NCBI GenBank assembly: GCA_030220185.1
Contig: JASPKZ010002333.1
Span: 1,462,899-1,526,898, forward strand
Length of the DNA: 64,000 nt
Direction of reading: 5' to 3'
Source of the DNA: Diploptera punctata
Lineage: Eukaryota; Arthropoda; Insecta; Blattodea; Blaberidae
This document shows positions 54,740 through 64,000 of the stretch, piece after piece (the first letter of the stretch is position 1; every line of letters starts with the position of its first letter). A program made the translations under genes and the position numbers. The notes below the pieces were generated by a model, which had not been told where the DNA came from, did not search any database, and worked only from the letters and a program-made list of their open reading frames with translations.

Positions 54740-55259
54740 ATGAAAATGTTCTCAAGATTTCAAAAATTTTGTCATTTTTGGGAAAATATCCAAGGCCTTT
54801 TGATTTTCACATTTTCGACTTAGTCCTTGTTTTTTGCATTATACATCGCGGACGCATCCTCCAGATTATATTTTTATAGTTTTCAAGACTTCTAAAATTT
54901 TGTCATTTTCGGAAAAATATCCAAAATATCCAAGCCTTGGAAAATATTTACTCCATTTTCAAGTTTTCGACTTAGACAGAAAGAGTCAAAATCTTCGAAA
55001 ATTCAAAAAATGCAAAAATACTATTTAGGGACTGTGTCCGGGATTTATAATGCAAAAAATCCGGTCTAAATCCAAAATTTCAAAATTGAGTGTTGCAAAG
55101 TTATAGTCTTACTAAAAATTGTCAAAATTTTCCAAAATTCAAAAAGTGCAAGAAAACTATCTAGGGACTGTGTCCGGGATTTAAAATGCAAAAATCCGGT
55201 CTAAATCCAAAATTTCAAAATTTAGTTTTCCAAGGTTTTAGTCTTAATATTTTCCCAAA

Positions 55260-56545
55260 AAATGTCAACATTTTCGAAAATTCAAAAACTGCAAAAATAC
55301 TATGTAGGGATTTTGTCCCTGATTTATAATGCAAAAAATCCGGTCTAAATCCAAAATTTCAAAATTGACTTTCCGAGGTTATAGTCTTACTGTTTTCCCA
55401 AAAAAGTCAAAATTTTCGAAAATTCAAAAACTGCAAAAATACTATGTAGGGATTGTGTCCGGGATTTATAATTCAAAAAATCCGATCTAAGTCCAAAATT
55501 TCAAAATTGAGTTTACCACGGTTGTATTCTTTAATGTTTTCCCAGAAAATGTCAAAATTTTCGAAAATTTGAAAACTGCAAAAATACTATCTAGGGACTG
55601 TGTCCGGGATTTATAATTGCAGAAATCCGGTCTAAATCCAAAATTTCAAAATTGAGTTTTCCAAGGTTATAGTCTTAATGTTTTGCCAGAAAATGTCAAA
55701 ATTTTGGAAAATTCAAAAACCGCAAAAATACTACCTAGGGACTGTGTCCGGGATTTATATTGCAAGAAATGCGGTCTAAATCCAGAATTTCAAAATTGAG
55801 TTTTCCAAGGTTATTTATAGTCGTACTGTTTTCCCCAAAAATGTCAAAATTTTCGAAAATTCAAAAACTGTCAAAATATTATCTAGGGGCTGTTTCCGGG
55901 ATTTATAATGCAAAAAATCCGGTGTAAATCCAGAATTTCAAGATTGAGTGTTCCAACGTTAAATTCTTACTGTTTTGCCAAAAAATGTAAAAATTTTCGA
56001 AAATTCAAAAACTGTAAAATTAGTATCTAGAAACTGTGTCCGGGATTTATAATGCAAAAAATCCGGTCTAAATCCAAAATTTCAAAATTGAGTTTTGCAA
56101 GGTTACAGTCTTACTGTTTTCCTAAAAATTGTCCAAATTTTCGAAAATTCAAAAAGTGCAAGAAAACTATCTAGGGACTGTGTCCGGGATTTAAAATGCA
56201 AAAATCCGATCTAAATCCAAAATTTCAAAATTTAGATTTCCAAGGTTTTAGTCTTAATATTTTCCCAAAAAATGTCAACATTTTCGAAAATTAAAAAACT
56301 GCAAAAATACTATGTAGAGATTTTGTCCCTGATTTATAATGCAAACAATCCGGTCTAAATCCGAAATTTCAAAATTGACTTTCCAAGGTTATAGTCTTAA
56401 GGTTTTCCCAAAAAAAGTCAAAATTTTCGAAAATTCAAAAACTGCAAAAATACTATCTAGGGACTGTGTCCGGGATTTATAATGCAAGAAATCCGGTCTA
56501 AATCCAAAATTTCAAAATTGAGTTTTCCTAGGTTAATGTTTTGCC
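55260..56545 (+). repeat. Variant monomer block B1
   Basis: Nine or so divergent monomers in a distinctive order: gggattttgtccctgattta, taccacggttgtattcttta, tttatattgcaagaaatgcg, ttatttatagtcgtactg, ctaggggctgtttccggg, gtatctagaaactgtgtccg, tttcctaggttaatg. The same order occurs in block B2. Confidence 0.85.
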
Positions 56546-59500
56546 AGAAAATGTCAAAATTTTGGAAAATTCAAAAACTGCAAAAATACTACCTAGGGAC
56601 TGTGTCCGGGATTTATATTGCAAAAAATGCAGTCTAAATCAAAAATTTCAAAAATTGAGTTTTCCAAGGTTATAGTCTTAATGTTTTCCCAGAAAAAGTC
56701 AAAATTTTGAAAAATTCAAAAACTAAAAATACTATCTAGGGATTGTGTCCGGGATTTATAATGCAAAAAATCCGGTCTAAATAAAAAATTTCAAGACTGA
56801 GTTTTCCAAGGTTATAGTCTTACTGTTTTCACAAAAAATGTCAAAATTTTCGAAAAATCAAAAACTGCAAAAATATTATCTAGGGACTGTGTCCGGGATT
56901 TATAATGCAAAAAATCCGGTCTAATTCCAAAATTTCAAAATTGAGTTTTCCAAGGTTATAGTCTTAATGTTTTCCCAGAAAATGTCAAAATTTTCGAAAA
57001 TTCAAAAACTGCAAAAATACTATCTAGGGACTGTGTCCGGGATTTATAATGCAAAAAATCCGGTCTAAATCCAGAATTTCAAAATTGAGTTTTGCAAGGT
57101 TATAGTCTTACTGTTTTCCCAACAGATGTTAAAATTTTCGAAAATCAAAAACTGCAAAAATACTATCTAGGGTCTCTGTCCGGGGTTCATAAAGCAAAAA
57201 TTCCGGTCTAAATCCAACATTTCAAAATTGAGTTTTCCAAAGATATAGTCTGTTTTCACAAAAAAAGTCAAAATTTTCGAAAAATAAAAAATTGCAAAAA
57301 TACTATCTAGGGACTGTGTCCGGGATTTATAATGCAAAAAATCCGGTCTAAATCGAAAATTTCAAAATTGAGTTTTGCAAGGTTACAGTCTTAGTGTTTT
57401 CCTAAAAATTGTCCAAATTTTCGAAAATTTAAAAAGTGCAAGAAAACTATCTAGGGACTGTGTCCGGGATTTAAAATGCAAAAATCCGATCTAAATCCAA
57501 AATTTCAAAATTGAGTTTTCCAAGGTTATAGTCTTAATGTTTTCCCAAAAAATGTCAAAATTTTCGAAAATTCAAAAACTGCAAAAATACTATCTAGGGA
57601 CTGTGTCCGGGATTTATAATGCAAAAAATCCGGTCTAAATCCAAAATTTCAAAATAGTGTTTCCAAGTTTATAGTCTTGGTGTTTTCCAAAAAATGTAAA
57701 ATTTTTCGAAATTTCAAAAACTGCAAAAATACTATCTAGAGGGTGTGTCCGGGATTTATAATGCAAAAAATCCGGTCTAAATCCAAAATTTCAAAATAGA
57801 GTTTTCCAAGGTCTATAGTCTTGGTGTTTTCCCAAAAAATGTCAAAATTTTCGAAAATTCAAAAACTGCAAAAATACTATCTAGGGACTGTGTCCGGGAT
57901 TTATAATGCAAAAAATCCGGTCTAAATCCAAAATTTCAAAATTGAGTTTTCCAAGGTTATAGTCTTACTGTTTTCCAAAAAATGTCAAAATTTTCGAAAA
58001 TTCAAAAACTGCAAAAATACTATCTAGGGACTGTGTCCGGGATTTATAATGCAAAAAATCCGGTCTAAATCCAAAATTTCAAAATTGAGTTTTCCAAGGT
58101 TATAGTCTTAATGTTTTTCCAAAAAAATGTCAAAATTTTCGAAAATTCAAAAACTGCAAAATACTATCTAGGGACTGTGTCCGGGATTTATAATGCAAAA
58201 AATCCGGTCTAAATCCAAAATTTCAAAATTGAGTTTTCCAAGGTTATAGTCTTACTGTTTTCCCAAAAAATGTCAAAATTTTCGAAAATTCAAAAACTGC
58301 AAAAATACTATCTAGGGACTGTGTCCGGGATTTATAATGCAAAAAATCCGGTCTAAATCCAAAATTTCAAAATTGAGTTTTCCAAGGTTATAGTCTTACT
58401 GTTTTCCCAAAAAATGTCAAAATTTTCGAAAATTCAAAAACTGCAAAATACTATCTAGGGACTGTGTCCGGGATTTATAATGCAAAAAATCCGGTCTAAA
58501 TCCAAAATTTCAAAATTGAGTTTTCCAAGGTTATAGTCTATTGTTTTCCAAAAAATGTCAAAATTTTCGAAAATTCAAAAACTGCAAAAATACTATCTAG
58601 GGACTGTGTCCGGGATTTATAATGCAAAAAATCCGGTCTAAATCCAAAATTTCAAAATTGATTTTCCAAGGTTATAGTCTTGATGTTTTCCAAAAAATGT
58701 CAAAATTTTCGAAAATTCAAAAACTGCAAAAATACTATCTAGGGACTGTGTCCGGGATTTATAATGCAAAAAATCCGGTCTAAATCCAAAATTTCAAAAT
58801 TGAGTTTTCCAAGGTTATAGTCTTATGTTTTCACAAAAAATGTCAAAATTTTCGAAAATTCAAAAACTGCAAAAATACTATCTAGGGACTGTGTCCGGGA
58901 TTTATAATGCAAAAAATCCGGTCTAAATCCAAAATTTCAAAATTGAGTTTTCCAAGGTTATAGTCTTACTGTTTTCCCAAAAAATGTCAAAATTTTCGAA
59001 AATTCAAAAACTGCAAAAATACTATCTAGGGACTGTGTCCGGGATTTATAATGCAAAAAATCCGGTCTAAATCCAAAATTTCAAAATTGAGTTTTCCAAG
59101 GTTATAGTCTTACTGTTTTCCCAAAAAATGTCAAAATTTTCGAAAATTCAAAAACTGCAAAAATACTATCTAGGGACTGTGTCCGGGATTTATAATGCAA
59201 AAAATCCGGTCTAAATCCAAAATTTCAAAATTGAGTTTTCCAAGGTTATAGTCTTTACTGTTTTCCCAAAAAATGTCAAAATTTTCGAAAATTCAAAAAC
59301 TGCAAAAATACTATCTAGGGACTGTGTCCGGGATTTATAATGCAAAAAATCCGGTCTAAATCCAAAATTTCAAAATTGAGTTTTCCAAGGTTATAGTCTT
59401 ACTGTTTTGCCAAAAAATGTCAAAATTTTCGAAAATTCAAAAACTGCAAAAATACTATCTAGGGACTGTGTCCGGGATTTATAATGCAAAAAATGCGGTC

Positions 59501-61689
59501 TAAATCCAAAATTTCAAAATTGAGTTTTCCAACGTTATAGTCTTACTGTTTTTCCCAAAAATGTCAAAATTTTCGAAAATTCAAAAACTGCAAAAATACT
59601 ATCTAGGGACTGTGTCCGGGATTTATAATGCAAAAAATCCGGTCTAAATCCAAAATTTCAAAATTGAGTTTTCCAAGGTTATAGTCTTACTGTTTTCCCA
59701 AAAAATGTCAAAATTTTCGAAAATTCAAAAACTGCAAAAATACTATCTAGGGACTGTGTCCGGGATTTATAATGCAAAAAATCCGGTCTAAATCCAAAAT
59801 TTCAAAATTGAGTTTTTCCAAGGTTATAGTCTTACTGTTTTCCTAAAAAATGTCAAAATTTTCGAAAATTCAAAAACTGCAAAAATACTATCTAGGGACT
59901 GTGTCCGGGATTTATAATGCAAAAAATCCGGTCTAAATCCAAAATTTCAAAATTGAGTTTTCCAAGGTTATAGTCTTACTGTTTTCCAAAAAAATGTCAA
60001 AATTTTCGAAAATTCAAAAACTGCAAAAATACTATCTAGGGACTGTGTCCGGGATTTATAATGCAAAAAATCCGGTCTAAATCCAAAATTTCAAAATTGA
60101 GTTTTCCAAGGTTATAGTCTTACTGTTTTCCCAAAAAATGTCAAAATTTTCGAAAATTCAAAAACTGCAAAAATACTATCTAGGGACTGTGTCCGGGATT
60201 TATAATGCAAAAAATCCGGTCTAAATCCAAAATTTCAAAATTGAGTTTTCCAAGGTATAGTCTTACTGTTTTCCCAAAAAATGTCAAAATTTTCGAAAAT
60301 TCAAAAACTGCAAAAATACTATCTAGGGACTGTGTCCGGGATTTATAATGCAAAAAATCCGGTCTAAATCCAAAATTTCAAAATTGAGTTTTCCAAGGTT
60401 ATAGTCTTACTGTTTTCCCAAAAAATGTCAAAATTTTCGAAAATTCAAAAACTGCAAAATACTATCTAGGGACTGTGTCCGGGATTTATAATGCAAAAAA
60501 TCCGGTCTAAATCCAAAATTTCAAAATTGAGTTTTCCAAGGTTATAGTCTTACTGTTTTCACAAAAAAATGTCAAAATTTTCGAAAATTCAAAAACTGCA
60601 AAAATACTATCTAGGGACTGTGTCCGGGATTTATAATGCAAAAAATCCGGTCTAAATCCAAAATTTCAAAATTGAGTTTTCCAAGGTTATAGTCTTACTG
60701 TTTTCCCAAAAAATGTCAAAATTTTCGAAAATTCAAAAACTGCAAAAATACTATCTAGGGACTGTGTCCGGGATTTATAATGCAAAAAATCCGGTCTAAA
60801 TCCAAAATTTCAAAATTGAAGTTTCCAAGGTTATAGTCTTACTGTTTTCCCAAAAAATGTCAAAATTTTCGAAAATTCAAAAACTGCAAAAATACTATCT
60901 AGGGACTGTGTCCGGGATTTTTAATGCAAAAAATCCGGTCTAAATCCAAAATTTCAAAATTGAGTTTTCCAAAGGTTATAGTCTGTTTTCCCAAAAAATG
61001 TCAAAATTTTCGAAAATTCAAAAACTGCAAAAATACTATCTAGGGACTGTGTCCGGGATTTATAATGCAAAAAATCCGGTCTAAATCCAAAATTTCAAAA
61101 TTGAGTTTTCCAAGGTTATACAGTCTTACTGTTTTCCCAAAAAATGTCAAAATTTTCGAAAATTCAAAAACTGCAAAAATACTATCTAGGGACTGTGTCC
61201 GGGATTTATAATGCAAAAAATCCGGTCTAAATCCAAAATTTCAAAATTGAGTTTTCCAAGGTTATAGTCTTACTATTTTCCCAAAAAATGTCAAAATTTT
61301 CGAAAATTCAAAAACTGCAAAAATACTATCTAGGGACTGTGTCCGGGATTTATAATGCAAAAAATCCGGTCTAAATCCAAAATTTCAAAATTGAGTTTTC
61401 CAAGGTTATAGTCTTACTGTTTTCCCAAAAAATGTCAAAATTTTCGAAAATTCAAAAACTGCAAAAATACTATCTAGGGACTGTGTCCGGGATTTATAAT
61501 TAAAAAAAATCCGGTCTAAATCCAAAATTTCAAAATTGAGTTTACCACGGTTATATTCTTTAATGTTTTCCCAGAAAATGTCAAAATTTTCGAAAATTTG
61601 AAAACTGCAAAAATACTATCTAGGGACTGTGTCCGGGATTTATAATGCAAGAAATCCGGTCTAAATCCAAAATTTCAAAATTGAGTTTT

Positions 61690-62510
61690 CCAAGGTTAAT
61701 GTTTTGCCAGAAAATGTCAAAATTTTGGAAAATTCAAAAACTGCAAAAATACTACCTAGGGACTGTGTCCGGGATTTATATTGCAAAAAATGCAGTCTAA
61801 ATAAAACATTTCAAAAATTGAGTTTTCCAAGGTTATAGTCTTAATGTTTTCCCAGAAAAAGTCAAAATTTTGAAAAATTCAAAAACTAAAAATACTATCT
61901 AGGGATTGTGTCCGGGATTTATAATGCAAAAAATCCGATCTAAATCCAAAATTTCAAAATTGAGTTTTCCAAGGTTAATGTTTTGCCAGAAAATGTCAAA
62001 ATTTTGGAAAATTCAAAAACTGCAAAAATACTACCTAGGGACTGTGTCCGGGATTTATATTGCAAAAAATGCAGTCTAAATCAAAAATTGAGTTTTCCAA
62101 GGTTATAGTCTTAATGTTTTCCCGGAAAAAGTCAAAATTTTGAAAAATTCAAAAACTAAAAATACTATCTAGGGATTGTGTCCGGGATTTATAATGCAAA
62201 AAATCCGGTCTAAATCCAAAATTTCAAAATTGAGTTTTCCAAGGTTAATGTTTTGCCAGAAAATGTCAAAATTTTGGAAAATTCAAAAACTGCAAGAATA
62301 CTACCTAGGGACTGTGTCCGGGATTTATATTGCAAAAAATGCAGTCTAAATCAAAAATTGAGTTTTCCAAGGTTATTGTCTTAATGTTTTCCCAGAAAAA
62401 GTCAAAATTTTGAAAAATTCAAAAACTAAAAATACTATCTAGGGATTGTGTCCGGGATTTATAATGCAAAAAATCCGGTCTAAATAAAAAAATTCAAGAC
62501 TGAGTTTTCC
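61690..62510 (+). repeat. Higher-order dimer, three repeats
   Basis: Two variant monomers alternate. One has ggttaatgttttgccag and ttatattgcaaaaaatgcag; the other has cccagaaaaagtcaaaattt and gggattgtgtccggg. The ggttaatg landmark recurs at 61694, 61973 and 62243, a period of 270-279 bases. A single copy of the pair lies at 56532-56790. Confidence 0.8.
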
Positions 62511-62689
62511 AAGGTTTACTGTTTTCACAAAAAATGTCAAAATTTTCGAAAAATCAAAAACTGCAAAAATATTATCTAGGGACTGTGTCCGGGATTTATA
62601 ATGCAAAAAATCCGGTCTAATTCCAAAATTTCAAAATTGGGTTTTCCAAGGTTATAGTCTTAATGTTTTCCCAGAAAATGTCAAAATTT

Positions 62690-63990
62690 TCGAAAATTCA
62701 AAAACTGCAAAAATACTATGTAGGGATTTTGTCCCTGATATATAATGCAAAAAATCCGGTCTAAATCCAAAATTTCAAAATTGACTTTCCGAGGTTATAG
62801 TTCTTACTGTTTTTCCCAAAAAAGTCAAAATTTTCGAAAATTCAAAACTGCAAAAATACTCTGTAGGGATGTGTCCGGGATTTATAATTCAAAAATCCGA
62901 CTAAGTCCAAAATTTTCAAAATTGAGTTTACCACGGTTGTTTCTTTAATGTTTTCCCCAGAAAATGGCAAAATTTTCGAAAATTTGAAAAACTGCAAAAA
63001 TACTATCTAGGGACTGTGCCGGGATTTATAATTGCAGAAATAGCAGTCTAATCCAAAATTTCAAAATTGAGTTTTCAAGGTTATAGTTTTAATTTTTGCC
63101 AGAAAATGTCAAAATTTTGGAAAAATTCAAAAAACCGCAACAAATACGACCTAGGGACTGTGTCCGGGATTAATTGCAAGAAAATGCGGTCTAAATCCAG
63201 AATTTCAAAATTGAGTTTTCCCACGTTATTTATAGTCGTACTGTTTTCCCCAAAAATGTCAAATTTTCGAAAATTCAAAAACTGTCAAAATATATCTAGG
63301 GGCTGTTTCTCGGGATAGATACTGCCAAAAAATCCGGTTTGTAAATCCACGAATTTCAAGATTGAGTGTTCCAACGTTTAAATTCTTGATGTTTTTGCCA
63401 AAATATGTAAAAATTTTCGAAATTCAAAAACTGTAAAATAGTATCTAGAAACTGTAGTCCGGGATTTATAATGCAAAAAATCCGGTCTAAATCCAAAATT
63501 TCAAAATTGAGTTTTTGCAAGGTTACAGTCTTACTGCTTTTCCTAAAAATTGTCCAAAATTTTCGAAAATTCAAAAAGTGCAAGAAAACTATCTAGGGAC
63601 TGTGTCCGGGATTTAAAAATGCAAAAATCCGATCTAAATCCAAAATTTCAAAATTTAGTTTTCCAAGGTTTTAGTCTTAATATTTTCCCAAAAAATGTCA
63701 ACATTTTCGAAAATTAAAAAACTGCAAAAAATACTATGTAGAGATTTTGTCCCTGATTTATAATGCAAACAATCCGGTCCTAAATCCAAATTTCAAAATT
63801 GACTTTCCAGGTTATAGTCTTAAGGTTTTCCCAAAAAAAAGTCAAAATTTTCGAAATTCAAAAACTGCAAAAATACTATCTAGGGACTGTGTCCGGGATT
63901 TAAATGCCAAGAAAATCCGGTTCTAAATCCAAAATTTCAAAATTGAGTTTTCCTCCCTAGTTAATGTTTGCCAGAAAATGTCAAATTTTG
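62690..63990 (+). repeat. Variant monomer block B2, noisy copy of B1
   Basis: It repeats the variant order of B1 about 7.4 kb downstream, but with many one-base insertions and deletions, often in homopolymers (for example aaaaaaaagtc at 63833 versus aaaaaaagtc at 56410). Neighbouring arrays do not show this noise. Confidence 0.8.
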
Positions 63991-64000
63991 GAAAATTCAA

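Larger units (their letters stand above)
54740..64000 (+). repeat. Satellite array, 144-bp monomer
   Basis: About 9.2 kb of head-to-tail units, roughly 64 copies, runs off the window end. Landmarks in each unit are gggactgtgtccgggattta, caaaaaatccggtctaaatc, gagttttccaaggttatagt and the 14-base palindrome aattttcgaaaatt. Spacings of the ctgtgt landmark between 58031 and 59322 are 142-145 bases, mostly 143-144. Units in about 57.5-61.5 kb are nearly identical. The left edge (54.74-57.5 kb) and right edge (61.5-64 kb) are divergent. The first two units (to about 54980) are heavily decayed. No coding role; all open frames are artefacts. Confidence 0.97.

Noticed and set aside
54834..63583. Several open frames inside the satellite
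   Set aside because: They shift with monomer variants, have no conserved motif and are explained by the tandem repeat.
55000..64000. CRISPR-like array
   Set aside because: Units are contiguous 144-bp repeats without unique spacers and the DNA is eukaryotic.
54740..64000. CENP-B box in the satellite
   Set aside because: I could not find the required TTCG....A..CGGG pattern in the monomer.

Overview
This window looks like AT-rich animal nuclear DNA, most likely from a hemimetabolous insect. A cockroach or termite relative would fit the LINE and SINE types, but that is my inference. There are no bacterial-style operons. The only host gene I can support is one split gene on the + strand. Its four coding exons (10668-10878, 30812-31017, 43203-43391, 45237-45452) join in frame into a 270-residue orthologue of BORCS5 (myrlysin). 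BORCS5 is the N-myristoylated subunit of the BORC complex, which couples lysosomes to ARL8 and kinesin. The three introns are about 19.9, 12.2 and 1.8 kb and are filled with mobile elements.

Layout. 1-10.6 kb: upstream DNA with LINE and SINE fragments, a foldback hairpin and a dead hAT copy carrying a nested LINE. 10.7-30.8 kb (intron): nested LINE/SINE insertions, a dead Tc1 element split by two later insertions, a palindrome of about 960 bp made of tRNA-derived SINEs, a CGGBP1-like hAT pseudogene, and an exact 130-bp tandem duplication. 31.0-43.2 kb (intron): a palindromic SINE, two Harbinger-like elements, a LINE with an FADD reverse transcriptase, and a large Penelope-like (PLE) complex in which two PLE copies face head to head and one is split by an RNase H LINE flanked by 63-bp direct repeats. 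43.4-45.2 kb (intron): a short Helitron inside SINE material. 45.7-54.4 kb (downstream): a PLE palindrome whose two arms each carry a hammerhead-like ribozyme motif, a pogo/Tigger-like element with TA target duplications and a PHD-like finger, two internally deleted hAT copies, a second PLE palindrome and a LINE fragment with a 17-bp target duplication. About 54.74 kb to the window end: a satellite array of a 144-bp AT-rich monomer, uniform in the centre and divergent at both edges.

The elements are related mainly by nesting. Precise target-site duplications allow relative ages to be read at many junctions. The recurring theme is inverted, head-to-head retroelement units, seen for PLEs and for at least two tRNA-derived SINE families, together with hammerhead-like motifs in the PLE 3' regions. 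All element names such as LINE-A or SINE2 are local labels for this window. Family assignments come from reading the sequence, not from database searches.
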